Source: an uncultured Solirubrobacterales bacterium
GTDB taxonomy: Bacteria > Actinomycetota > Thermoleophilia > Solirubrobacterales > Solirubrobacteraceae
Assembly (NCBI GenBank): GCA_937973575.1
Contig: CALJKH010000006.1
Span: forward strand, 1-7,560
DNA: 7,560 bases
Reading direction: 5' to 3'
Below the pieces are notes generated by a model that worked only from the letters and a program-made list of their open reading frames with translations, had not been told where the DNA came from and did not search any database. The translations under genes and the position numbers were made by a program. Below, in pieces: positions 1 to 6,498 of the stretch. The first letter of the stretch is position 1. Each line of letters starts with the position of its first letter.

Positions 1-1244
1 GAGGAACGAGCGTTGTAGGCGGGATCGCTGCGGTGACAGCCAACCACTCTGCAGCCATTTCACTCGACCTTGGCGAGCTTTCTGGCCTAGAAGAATTTGA
101 CCCACTCAGTGGCCTCGCCACCTTCCTTCCGGGAACTCGCGGCCCTGAGGCTGAGCTGGCGCTTTCGAAATTCGGGTTCACGCTGGGCCACTTCCCGCAG
201 AGCTTCGAATACGGGTCAATCGGCGGCTTCGTTGCGACCCGTTCTGCCGGGCAGTCATCAAGCGGGTACGGCCGGATTGACGCCAATGTCATCGGACTCG
301 GCGCTGCCACACCAACAGGCCGTATCGATATCCCCGCAATCCCGGGTACCGCGGCTGGCCCAGACTTACGACAGATGCTCGTTGGGTCCGAAGGCACATT
401 GGGCGTCCTAGACAGGCTGCAACTTCAGGTGGTGGAAGCCCCCAGCGCGTCCCGCGACCTTGCATGGCTCGCTCCCAATTTCGAGGCGGGCCGTGATGCC
501 CTTCGCGTTCTTGAGCAGAATGGGCTCGCTCCAACTGTCGCCCGGCTCTCTGATGAGAATGAGACAGAGACGACGCTGATGCTTGCGGGGGATTCCAAGG
601 CGGCCTCGATCTTTAGACGCTTAGTGTCACTCAGAGGGGGTGGCTGCCTGATGATTACCTGCTTCGAGGGCGACCCAGCGTCTGTCGAGCAGATGGCGAG
701 ACAATCGAGCGATCTACTTCGTCGAAGCGGTTGCCGGTCTCTTGGCTCGCTTCCAGCTAAGGCTTGGCGGAAGGGCCGGTTCTCAGGCCCTTACCTGCGG
801 GACACCCTGCTTGATGCCGGGTACTTCGTGGAAACTCTTGAAACGGCGACGACATGGGCGAACTTGGAGGGTCTCTATCAGGGTGTGTCAAACGCCCTTC
901 GGTCGGAGCTCCAGAAGGCTGGCGGGGATCCAATCGTCATGTGTCACCTTTCCCATATGTACCCGACCGGTGCCTCTCTCTACTTCACCTTTGTAGGAAA
1001 TACGCCATCCGGGGACCTAGAAGAACGACTTGCCCAATGGTGGCAAGTGAAGTCAGCGGCGTGTGACTCGATAGTTCAATCTGGTGGAACGATCACGCAC
1101 CACCACGCTGTCGGAAGTGATCATGCTCCTTGGCTCCCCTCAGAGATTGGTGAGCGCGGCGTTGCCGTCTTGGCAGCAGTCAAGGCCGAGCTTGATCCAA
1201 ACGGGATCATGAACCCCGGGAGACTCTTCTCTACGACAGTGTGA
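1..1244 (+). CDS. FAD-binding oxidase, alkylglycerone-phosphate synthase-like (5' partial)
   Basis: The gene is cut by the left edge: the frame is open from base 3 and its first codons read GTSVVGG, the flavin pyrophosphate-binding loop of the PCMH-type FAD domain. The in-frame GTG at 33 is therefore internal, and the true start lies outside the window. The FAD domain continues through LGHFPQSFEYGSIGGFVATR, RSAGQSSSGYGRID and AAGPDLRQMLVGSEGTLGV. The C-terminal FAD-oxidase domain shows YLRDTLLDAGYFVETLETAT, MCHLSHMYPTGASLYFTF, a three-histidine run (bases 1098-1106) followed by AVG, and the closing LDPNGIMNPGRLF. These are hallmarks of alkyldihydroxyacetone-phosphate synthases, which swap the acyl chain of acyl-DHAP for a fatty alcohol in ether-lipid synthesis; the HHH motif is part of that active site. 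Many bacterial relatives are annotated only as FAD-binding oxidases, so the substrate is inferred. The last 14 bp overlap the convergent neighbour. Confidence 0.9.
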   Translation, partial: GTSVVGGIAAVTANHSAAISLDLGELSGLEEFDPLSGLATFLPGTRGPEAELALSKFGFTLGHFPQSFEYGSIGGFVATRSAGQSSSGYGRIDANVIGLGAATPTGRIDIPAIPGTAAGPDLRQMLVGSEGTLGVLDRLQLQVVEAPSASRDLAWLAPNFEAGRDALRVLEQNGLAPTVARLSDENETETTLMLAGDSKAASIFRRLVSLRGGGCLMITCFEGDPASVEQMARQSSDLLRRSGCRSLGSLPAKAWRKGRFSGPYLRDTLLDAGYFVETLETATTWANLEGLYQGVSNALRSELQKAGGDPIVMCHLSHMYPTGASLYFTFVGNTPSGDLEERLAQWWQVKSAACDSIVQSGGTITHHHAVGSDHAPWLPSEIGERGVAVLAAVKAELDPNGIMNPGRLFSTTV

Positions 1245-2112
1245 ACGGGCTGCTTAGAAGGACCGGTCCGGGGCTTTTCGGAGCTGCTTGACCGGGCTTG
1301 GCAGTTTCGCTCGTGACAATCAGGGTGTCAGCAGTTTGAACATTCTTAGGAAGGGATCCAACTGCGCTGAACTGGCCCTTGCTGTTAACAACTTGGAAGC
1401 CCACTAGGCCTGACGTGCCCTTTCCTGTAAGCCAGATTCCAATGGTCGATTTTGGGGTCATTCCGTTTCCAGCGATGAGGAGGGCAGCTGCCTCGCCCTT
1501 GGTTTCAACCCCCGCTAGAGCCTTCCCGCTGCCTCCGTCAACCGCCTTCAAGGTGAATCGATCGCGGACAACCCACTTGGTTGAAGCAGCAGTTGTTGTT
1601 GCTACAGACTTAGCGTCGGTAGCCGACTTGTTTCCCCATGGGGAGACGATCGCAATGACAATGGCGACCACGACCACTCCAAGGCATCCGATCAGGATCA
1701 GCCCGCGTGTCCGTTCCTTGCCGGCGCTGTCCTTGCCCGCGCTTTCCGCTGTTACGGGTGCGGCTGAGGCCTTCGACGGCTTTGGCGTTTTTGCAGCAGT
1801 AGGAGGAACGGATGCTCCACCGGCAATTCCGGCCCGTACCGCTTCAGCGTAGTCGCGAGCGGCGGGGGAGGAGTCGAGAAGCGGCTCGGAGTCAGCTTCG
1901 CTGAAGAGGAAGGCGAGGATTCGCTTGCGCTCACCTTCGGCCAGTGCCTCGGCTTTCGAACCTGCGAGGAGATCTGCCCCTTCGAGTGCACGCTCGCGCA
2001 CCGCGTCGGGCTCAATCGCAAGAGCTTGGGCTACATCGCGCGGGGATCTGCCTGTCGCTAGCAGCCTAAGAGTGGACGCCACGTCGGGGGGAAGAGAACT
2101 CAGCTTCGACAT
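1231..2112 (-). CDS. Membrane protein: N-terminal sigma-region-4-like HTH, one TM segment, RskA-like C-terminal domain
   Basis: This is a 293-residue protein. Residues about 5-50 (LPPDVASTLRLLATGRSPRD onward, with ALAIEPDAVRERA) resemble the helix-turn-helix of sigma factor region 4. A low-complexity Ala/Lys/Pro/Ser stretch (about 100-133) follows, then one hydrophobic segment (137-157, GLILIGCLGVVVVAIVIAIV) and a beta-rich outer domain (180-293). The outer domain has the pattern of the C-terminal part of RskA anti-sigma factors, with IGIWL, GLVGF, GQFSAVGSLP and a final SPGPVLLSSPF. The usual N-terminal zinc anti-sigma domain is absent. I recall similar HTH-first proteins in Thermoleophilia; a regulatory or envelope-sensing role is inference. 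An in-frame ATG at 2157 would add 15 residues and overlap the divergent start. I prefer 2112 because a TANNNT box lies 7 nt upstream. The stop codon lies inside the 3' end of the neighbouring oxidase gene. Confidence 0.8.
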   Translation of the reverse strand: MSKLSSLPPDVASTLRLLATGRSPRDVAQALAIEPDAVRERALEGADLLAGSKAEALAEGERKRILAFLFSEADSEPLLDSSPAARDYAEAVRAGIAGGASVPPTAAKTPKPSKASAAPVTAESAGKDSAGKERTRGLILIGCLGVVVVAIVIAIVSPWGNKSATDAKSVATTTAASTKWVVRDRFTLKAVDGGSGKALAGVETKGEAAALLIAGNGMTPKSTIGIWLTGKGTSGLVGFQVVNSKGQFSAVGSLPKNVQTADTLIVTSETAKPGQAAPKSPGPVLLSSPFTLS

Positions 2113-2155
2113 ATCGCAAAGCCTAGCCGCGGCGGAGGCTCTAACCTCGGGTCGC
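2113..2155. promoter_or_regulatory. Divergent leaderless promoter region (HTH/RskA-like gene and thioesterase)
   Basis: Only 43 bp separate the two chosen divergent start codons. On the minus strand TAGGCT (2120-2125) ends 7 nt before the ATG at 2112. On the plus strand TAACCT (2142-2147) ends 8 nt before the ATG at 2156. Both fit the actinobacterial TANNNT -10 consensus at a distance that puts the transcript start at or near the A of ATG, and neither gene has a good Shine-Dalgarno sequence. No convincing -35 box was found for either. The two promoters would overlap, so firing of one may hinder the other. Confidence 0.45.
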
Positions 2156-2581
2156 ATGACGGAATCCCAAGAAAACCATGACCATCCAGAACTTCCGAAC
2201 GAGCACTTTGATGCTCTCTACGGGCTAGAGATCACAGAGGCTTCGGGTGAACGGGTTGAGGCTCGTGTTCCTGTCACAGCTCAGCTTCTGCAGCCGTTTG
2301 GCATCGTCCACGGTGGAGTCCACTGCGCAATAGCCGAATCGGTTGCCTCTGTGGGGACGTGGCTAGGAGTTCGGGAAGAGGGAAAGATCGCTATGGGGCT
2401 TTCCAACCAGACAAGCTTCTTCAGGCCAGTTCAAGAAGGCGACGTGATCCTTGCGGAGGGCGTTCCGATCCACTGTGGTTCGACAACTTGGGTTTGGGAC
2501 GTAACTCTGAAGGATGGGAGTGGGCGAACTTGCGCGTCTTCACGAATGACGATCGCTGTTAGGGAGCCTCGGCCTAGCTAG
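2156..2581 (+). CDS. Hotdog-fold acyl-CoA thioesterase (PaaI / YdiI-MenI type)
   Basis: This 141-residue protein has the usual length for the family. Residues 47-65 (PFGIVHGGVHCAIAESVAS) carry the HGG motif (52-54) and the catalytic-type glutamate (E61) of hotdog thioesterases. Residues 81-95 (GLSNQTSFFRPVQEG) and SSRMTIAV near the end also match. The QPFGIVHGG...AES arrangement is close to the YdiI/EntH and 1,4-dihydroxy-2-naphthoyl-CoA hydrolase branch, so menaquinone synthesis is one possible role. General clearing of acyl- or aryl-CoA is the other, and the sequence alone does not decide. A longer open frame runs upstream from 1925, but it lies antisense to the neighbouring gene and has no family similarity. 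The ATG at 2156 fits both homologues and a -10 box at 2142-2147. The stop overlaps the 3' end of convergent nadE by 8 bp. Confidence 0.88.
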   Translation: MTESQENHDHPELPNEHFDALYGLEITEASGERVEARVPVTAQLLQPFGIVHGGVHCAIAESVASVGTWLGVREEGKIAMGLSNQTSFFRPVQEGDVILAEGVPIHCGSTTWVWDVTLKDGSGRTCASSRMTIAVREPRPS

Positions 2582-4193
2582 AGCTGGCGTTGCGCCAGGC
2601 GTTCGTCATCGGCATTCGCCGATCGCGTCCGAACGCAAGCGGCGTGATCTTCACACCGGGTGGGTACTGGCGTCGCTTGTATTCAGCGAGGTCAACGAGC
2701 CGAAGGATGTGGTCAACGACATCGCGTGAGTGGCCTGCTGCCACGATCGTCGCTGCATCCTCACGGTGCTCCACATACCTGAGGAGAATGTCGTCGAGCT
2801 CGTCGTAGGGAGGAAGGCTGTCTTCATCCTTCTGTCCGGGCCGAAGCTCGGCGCTCGGTGGCCGGTCGATGATCGCCTGAGGGATCGGCGAATCGCTTCT
2901 GGCGTTTCGGGCCTCAGCGAGCGCATAGACGCCGTGCTTTGGAACATCCTTCAGGAGTCCGAAGCCGCCAGCGGCGTCACCGTAGAGAGTGCTGTAGCCA
3001 ACCGCCAATTCTGACTTGTTGCCAGTGGTGACAACGAGCCAGCCATGAGTGTTCGAGAGCGCCATGAGGAGGTTTCCGCGAATTCGAGCTTGAATATTTT
3101 CGGCGGCAAGTGCGGCACCTTTGCCCTCGCCTGAGCTACCAAGTGCGGTTTCGTAGGCTTGCATCGACCCCTCAATTGAGAACTCGTGGAGATCGATCCC
3201 AAGATTTGCCGCCAGCTGGCGGGCGTCGGCCTGAGTTTCGCCTGAGGACCAAGGCGATGGCATTACTGCCGCATGGACACGATCGGCGCCAAGTGCATCG
3301 ACAGCGAGTGTCGCGACCACAGCACTATCAATTCCGCCGGAGAGCCCGAAAACAACTCCGTTGAAGCCGTTCTTCTTTACATAGTCAGTCAGCCCTAGCT
3401 GAAGAGCTTTCTCCATCTCTTGGATCTGGTCAAGGCGCTCCTCAGTTCGAGTGCTGGGCAGATCCGCCAGATCAACCATCAAACAGTCCGGTGCGAAAGC
3501 CTTCGCCACCCCGACTGCTTCTCCATCAGCGTCAACTACAACCGACCGGCCGTCGAACACAAGCTCATCTTGGCCGCCGGCGAGTGAGGTGTAGAGGATC
3601 GGCAGGCCGGTTGCCTTTGCCTGTCGTTTTAGGACATCAAGACGCTCCTCGAACTTCCCAACATGGAATGGCGACGCCGAAACGTTCACGATCACTTCGG
3701 CACCAAGTTCGGCCAAGGCACTGGTTGGGTTTCCCGAGTGCCATATGTCCTCGCAGATCGAAAGGCCGATTCGAGTTCCTGCGATCTCAACAACCTTGCC
3801 AGTCTCGCCAGGAATGAAGTAGCGAGCTTCGTCGAAAACACCATAGTTTGGAAGTCGACACTTGGAGTAGCGCTCGTTGAGACCGTCTGGCCCTCCAACC
3901 TCAAGCACATTGGCGACCCCGCCGGGGACCTTCGCGACCGATCCGAAAAGAATTGGAATCTCTGCGGACAGCTTGAGCTTCTCGGCCTCTGCCTCCGCTG
4001 CCTCTACGAAGTGCGGGTGAAGAAGCAGGTCCTCGGGTGGGTAGCCAGTAAGCATCAACTCAGGAAAGACAGCTACGTCGGCCCCAGCCGCTGCGGCACC
4101 AGCCGCTCCACTTCGGATCAGATCGGCGTTCCCCGCAAGATCTCCAACGGTTGGATCGCTCTGGCAGAGGGCGATTTTTAGGCTATTGCTCAC
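2574..4193 (-). CDS. nadE: Glutamine-dependent NAD+ synthetase
   Basis: This 539-residue cytosolic enzyme makes NAD+ from deamido-NAD+ (nicotinate adenine dinucleotide), ATP and glutamine, the last step of NAD biosynthesis. The N-terminal nitrilase/glutaminase domain (about 1-250) has the full catalytic triad: E45 in FPELMLTGYPPEDLL, K111 in KCRLPNYGVFDEARYF and C147 in GLSICEDIWH. The C-terminal synthetase domain has the ATP pyrophosphatase loop SGGIDS (285-290), ENIQARIRG (365-373), TTGNKSE (389-395), LYGDAAGGF and IIDRPPSAELRPGQKDEDSL. The length matches the compact bacterial form of about 540-570 residues rather than the roughly 680-residue mycobacterial form. The start is GTG, overlapping the stop of the upstream acyltransferase as GTGA (4190-4193), so translation is probably coupled and the two genes share a transcript. 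No motif residue is missing. Confidence 0.97.
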   Translation of the reverse strand: MSNSLKIALCQSDPTVGDLAGNADLIRSGAAGAAAAGADVAVFPELMLTGYPPEDLLLHPHFVEAAEAEAEKLKLSAEIPILFGSVAKVPGGVANVLEVGGPDGLNERYSKCRLPNYGVFDEARYFIPGETGKVVEIAGTRIGLSICEDIWHSGNPTSALAELGAEVIVNVSASPFHVGKFEERLDVLKRQAKATGLPILYTSLAGGQDELVFDGRSVVVDADGEAVGVAKAFAPDCLMVDLADLPSTRTEERLDQIQEMEKALQLGLTDYVKKNGFNGVVFGLSGGIDSAVVATLAVDALGADRVHAAVMPSPWSSGETQADARQLAANLGIDLHEFSIEGSMQAYETALGSSGEGKGAALAAENIQARIRGNLLMALSNTHGWLVVTTGNKSELAVGYSTLYGDAAGGFGLLKDVPKHGVYALAEARNARSDSPIPQAIIDRPPSAELRPGQKDEDSLPPYDELDDILLRYVEHREDAATIVAAGHSRDVVDHILRLVDLAEYKRRQYPPGVKITPLAFGRDRRMPMTNAWRNASSS

Positions 4194-5644
4194 TTGGCCA
4201 GTTTTACAGCGGAATCCGCGCCACGCTTTGCGCTTGCGGTGCGATGCTTGCGTCGCGCACGGGCTACCTTGCGGAGCTCCATCAGCGACAGCCTTAGATC
4301 CTCAGCGAAGAGGTCAACGTCGGGGACAGCGTCCCAATCGGCGTTAAGACCGAAATCAAGTTTGCCGTTGTAGCTCATTACCGCGATACCGAGTCCTTGC
4401 TGTTCGGCTAGTGGGACCATGGGGTGTGCTTCCTCTAGCTTCTGCCCGAGCAGGTAAAGGGGGAACTGCGGTCCCGGCACGTTGGTGACGACAACGTTGT
4501 AGAAGCGCTGTCTCGGAACGAGGCGAGCTGCTTGGGCTAGAACTGTTTGTGGAGCAAAACCGCTGAGCTCGGTGAGGGTCTTTGCGCCGACGGCCTGCCC
4601 TGACTCCTTAACGTGCGACATAGCCTCGGTGATTATTTCTAGTCGGCGGGCTGGGTCGGTTTCGCCAACCGGTAGCGGGGCCCACATGACGGCTACCTGG
4701 TTGCCCAAGTCCCCTCGGCCTTCCTCGGGTCGTACGGATACAGGAACCATTGCGCGGAGCTCAAGCTCGCGGGTGGGGTGGCCCTTGGACCTCAGCCAGC
4801 TGCCGAGAGCACCAGCCACCGTTGCAAGGACCACATCGTTGACAGTTCCGCCGAACCCATTCTTGATCTCTTTGAAATCTGCAAGGTCAGATGTCATCCA
4901 TGCGAACCGTCGGTGACTCCCAATCGGGACATTGAGGGGAGTGGGTGGAGCTGGGCTCGTTCCTGCGGATGCGAGGCTGCTGATGGCTCCAATCCGCTTA
5001 GCGATGCCCGAGACAGCTGTCCGTGGGCCTCGGATCGATGCGTTGACGGCACGTTGAATCTCGGACGGGATGGTTGCCCGTTCTATAAGCGCGTCGGCAA
5101 GCAGTTCAGCGGACGTAGGGAGTGGGCGGGGTGACCACGCCGCTTGGGGTTCCAGGTCGTCTCCTGGTGTTCGCTCAAGGTCAAATAGAACTGCAGTGAG
5201 GTCAATTCCGCTGATGCCGTCCACGAGCGCATGGTGGGTTTTCGAGAGCAGAGCGAAGCGGCCGTCGGCCATACCTTCAACGAGGTAGATCTCCCAGAGT
5301 GGCTTTGCCCGATCAAGCTGAGACGCGAACACACGTCCACATAGACGGGCAAGCTCCGACGCTCCTCCGGGTGCTGGAAGAGCTGCATGGCGGAGGTGGT
5401 AGGAGAGTCTGAAGTGGGGGTCGTCCACCCAGACTGGCCGGCCCTGTCCGAGAGGAACCTCGGCGATGCGCTGACGATATTTCGGAACAAGATGAAGGCG
5501 CGACTCAATGTGCGCCTGGAGCGCATCCCAGTCCGGCGCTGGGCCCTCGAACACCATGCACGATGCAATGTGCATGTGAGCCCCGCCGCGTTCAAGGTGC
5601 AGAAAGGAGGCGTCTAAGCCTGTGAGTCGTTCACTGCGTGGCAT
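4190..5644 (-). CDS. WS/DGAT family O-acyltransferase (wax ester synthase / diacylglycerol acyltransferase)
   Basis: This 484-residue protein begins MPRSERLTGLDASFLHLE, the standard opening of the family. Members transfer acyl groups from acyl-CoA to fatty alcohols or diacylglycerol, giving wax esters or triacylglycerol storage lipid at the membrane or lipid-droplet surface. The active-site HHxxxDG motif is intact as HHALVDG (137-143), preceded by the conserved PLW (115-117). The C-terminal half has the NDVVLA motif (269-274), GNQVAVMWAPLP (from 315) and TNVPGP (387-392). The C-terminus is a lysine/arginine-rich tail. The frame stays open upstream to 5716, with another ATG at 5656. The ATG at 5644 matches the family N-terminus and lies 7 nt from a plausible -10 box that contains the 5656 ATG. 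The gene is first in a probable two-gene operon with nadE and is divergent from an ECF sigma gene. Whether the product is wax ester or triacylglycerol cannot be told. Confidence 0.93.
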   Translation of the reverse strand: MPRSERLTGLDASFLHLERGGAHMHIASCMVFEGPAPDWDALQAHIESRLHLVPKYRQRIAEVPLGQGRPVWVDDPHFRLSYHLRHAALPAPGGASELARLCGRVFASQLDRAKPLWEIYLVEGMADGRFALLSKTHHALVDGISGIDLTAVLFDLERTPGDDLEPQAAWSPRPLPTSAELLADALIERATIPSEIQRAVNASIRGPRTAVSGIAKRIGAISSLASAGTSPAPPTPLNVPIGSHRRFAWMTSDLADFKEIKNGFGGTVNDVVLATVAGALGSWLRSKGHPTRELELRAMVPVSVRPEEGRGDLGNQVAVMWAPLPVGETDPARRLEIITEAMSHVKESGQAVGAKTLTELSGFAPQTVLAQAARLVPRQRFYNVVVTNVPGPQFPLYLLGQKLEEAHPMVPLAEQQGLGIAVMSYNGKLDFGLNADWDAVPDVDLFAEDLRLSLMELRKVARARRKHRTASAKRGADSAVKLAK

Positions 5645-5651
5645 ACACAGG

Positions 5652-5680
5652 ATCATGCACCCAAAGCATTGTGTGCGCAA
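5652..5680 (-). promoter_or_regulatory. Predicted promoter of the WS/DGAT-nadE operon
   Basis: On the minus strand a -35-like TTGCGC (5675-5680) is followed by a 17-nt spacer and a -10-like CATGAT (5652-5657). The latter ends 7 nt before the ATG at 5644, which suggests a leaderless transcript. The -35 shares its last three bases with the left arm of the inverted repeat (5678-5689), so a protein bound there would contact this promoter. The match to consensus is moderate, and the call rests on spacing as much as on sequence. Confidence 0.4.
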
Positions 5681-5746
5681 CCTTACACACGAATTGATTG
5701 AAACTGTCCACATCATGTGTAAGGTTGTTCACATGAACCTTGCACA
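5670..5746. repeat. Operator-like inverted-repeat array between WS/DGAT and ECF sigma genes
   Basis: A perfect 12-bp inverted repeat, CAACCTTACACA (5678-5689) and TGTGTAAGGTTG (5716-5727), is separated by 26 bp. A third copy, AACCTTGCACA (5736-5746), differs from the left arm at one base and lies just inside the sigma coding sequence. A weak partial copy, TGTGTGCG (5670-5677), abuts the left arm. The boxes therefore alternate in orientation and can be read as two imperfect palindromes (5670-5689 and 5716-5746). The left arm touches the predicted -35 of the acyltransferase gene, and the right arm covers the predicted -10 of the sigma gene. This is what an operator shared by a divergent gene pair looks like. 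The binding protein is unknown. Confidence 0.65.
5698..5725 (+). promoter_or_regulatory. Predicted leaderless promoter of the ECF sigma gene
   Basis: TTGAAA (5698-5703, five of six bases of the -35 consensus) is followed by a 16-nt spacer and TAAGGT (5720-5725, a TANNNT -10 box). The -10 ends 7 nt before the ATG at 5733, placing the transcript start at about the start codon. The AAGG within it could instead be read as a Shine-Dalgarno sequence 8 nt from ATG if transcription starts further upstream. The -10 lies wholly inside the right arm of the inverted repeat, so a regulator bound there would be expected to compete with RNA polymerase. Confidence 0.5.
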
Positions 5747-6287
5747 AGAAAAAATCGATCTTTCCAACCCCGATTGTTTCTCAGCTGTTTTCGCGGAACA
5801 TGAGCGTGGCGTCTACGGAGCTGCCCTTCGTGTCACGGGCAATCCAACAAGCGCGCAGGACGTTGTCCAAGATGTCTTTATGCGACTTTGGAAGCGTCCG
5901 GATAGGTTCGATCCATCCAGGGGCGAGATTGGTCCATTCCTTAGGTTGATGGCCCGTAGCCGCGCTCTTGACCTCTGGCGTGAGGGTGATGCCTCCAGCC
6001 GCGCAACCGATCGCTTCAAGAGTGCATCCGACTTTGAGCCGGTGAAGGTTGACTCCCGTCCTGACGAGGTTTGTGAGGCGCAGGAGTCTCAGTCAAGCCT
6101 TCGTTCAATCGTGCGTGAGCTTCCCGATGCTCAGCGAGAAGCTGTTGTTCTCGCCTACTGGGGCGGTCTTACGTCCGAGGAGATCGCCAAGAAGGCAAAG
6201 GTGCCAGTTGGAACCGCCAAGAGCCGCGTTCGCCTGGGGATTTCCCGGCTTCGCGAGCATAGCGACCTAGCGGCAATCGCCGCGTAG
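5733..6287 (+). CDS. ECF-type RNA polymerase sigma factor
   Basis: This 184-residue protein has the size and two-domain layout of group IV sigma factors. Region 2 (about 17-85) includes AALRVTGNPTSAQDVVQDVF, MRLWKRPDRFDPSRG and PFLRLMARSRALDLWRE, the core-binding and -10-recognising helices. A charged linker (86-120) follows. Region 4 (about 122-175) includes LPDAQREAVVLAYWGGLTSE, then EIAKKAKVPVGTAKSRVRLG and ISRLREH, the -35-recognising HTH. An upstream extension in frame to 5622 is unlike the family. The ATG at 5733 fits both the domain start and the upstream -10 box; an ATG at 5715 is less likely. No anti-sigma gene follows. The RskA-like protein at 1231-2112 is about 3.6 kb away and on the other strand, so a link would be speculative. 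The downstream riboswitch-rlpA unit lies on the same strand and may be reached by read-through. Confidence 0.93.
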   Translation: MNLAQEKIDLSNPDCFSAVFAEHERGVYGAALRVTGNPTSAQDVVQDVFMRLWKRPDRFDPSRGEIGPFLRLMARSRALDLWREGDASSRATDRFKSASDFEPVKVDSRPDEVCEAQESQSSLRSIVRELPDAQREAVVLAYWGGLTSEEIAKKAKVPVGTAKSRVRLGISRLREHSDLAAIAA

Positions 6288-6300
6288 GTCTTGCAAGAGT

Positions 6301-6324
6301 GACGCCCCTCACAGTAGGGGAGTC
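6301..6324 (+). terminator. Hairpin after the sigma gene, possible weak terminator
   Basis: Thirteen bases after the sigma stop codon, GAC-G-CCCCT (6301-6309) can pair with AGGGG-A-GTC (6316-6324) around a 6-nt loop. That gives eight pairs with one G-A mismatch. The position is right for an intrinsic terminator, but no T-run follows. It may terminate poorly, block 3' exonucleases, or do nothing. Whether it separates the sigma gene from the riboswitch transcript cannot be decided by reading. Confidence 0.35.
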
Positions 6325-6336
6325 TGTGGTCTGTAG

Positions 6337-6486
6337 CGTTTAGAACATCAATCCGAACTCGGTAGGTCGCGCTACCGAGGCGGGGGACCCATTGCTCCAT
6401 CTGGAGCGGGGGCGAATTCTGGGCTGATGCCCGGATAGCGGAAGAAACCACCGCGAGCCCGACAGCTAACCCCGTAGGTCAAAGCG
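6337..6486 (+). promoter_or_regulatory. Cyclic di-AMP riboswitch (ydaO/yuaA type)
   Basis: The leader of the RlpA-like gene carries the conserved segments of the c-di-AMP aptamer in order: AATCCGAA (6350-6357), GGGGGACCCA (6382-6391), GGGGGCGAAT (6408-6417) and CCCGACAGCTAACCCCGTAGG (split here as CCCGACAGCT then AACCCCGTAGG, 6458-6478). The expected helices are present. A P1-like closing stem pairs 6337-6346 with 6477-6486 (eight of ten pairs, one of them G-U). There are hairpins at 6359-6378 (7-bp stem), 6394-6407 and 6421-6432, and a helix 6438-6441 with 6451-6454. This class senses c-di-AMP and usually lowers expression when it binds. It is well known upstream of cell-wall hydrolase and osmolyte-transport genes, including wall-enzyme genes of actinobacteria. 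No terminator is evident between the aptamer and the gene, so control may act on the ribosome binding site or through an unseen alternative fold. Confidence 0.94.
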
Positions 6487-6493
6487 TTTCAAC

Positions 6494-6498
6494 GGAGG
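6494..6498 (+). promoter_or_regulatory. Ribosome binding site of the RlpA-like gene
   Basis: GGAGG lies 7 nt before the ATG at 6506 and 7 nt after the predicted riboswitch P1 stem. It is the only strong Shine-Dalgarno sequence seen in the window. It fixes the start at 6506 rather than the in-frame ATG at 6512. Confidence 0.85.

Noticed and set aside
33..1244. GTG at 33 as the start of the FAD oxidase
   Set aside because: The frame is open upstream to the window edge and bases 3-23 already encode the flavin-binding GTSVVGG loop, so the gene is truncated rather than starting here.
1379..1852. 157-codon open frame on the plus strand
   Set aside because: It is a shadow of the HTH/RskA-like gene; its composition is explained by the low-complexity Ala/Lys/Pro region on the other strand.
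1925..2155. N-terminal extension of the thioesterase
   Set aside because: These 77 codons are Ser/Ala/Arg-rich, lie antisense to the 5' part of the HTH/RskA-like gene and have no hotdog similarity; the domain begins after the ATG at 2156.
3663..4181. 172-codon open frame on the plus strand within nadE
   Set aside because: It is antisense to the nitrilase domain of nadE, with no recognisable motif or start signal.
5645..5716. N-terminal extension of the WS/DGAT protein to an ATG at 5716
   Set aside because: The added residues do not resemble the family, whose members start near the SERLTGLDASFLHLE segment, and the extension runs through the operator region.
6334..6339. TAGCGT as a -10 box for the rlpA-like transcript
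   Set aside because: It overlaps the 5' strand of the riboswitch P1 stem, so a transcript starting 6-8 nt downstream would lack that helix; no -35 is present either.
6155..6451. 98-codon open frame on the minus strand across the riboswitch
   Set aside because: It overlaps sigma region 4 and the conserved aptamer on the other strand and has no protein-family features.
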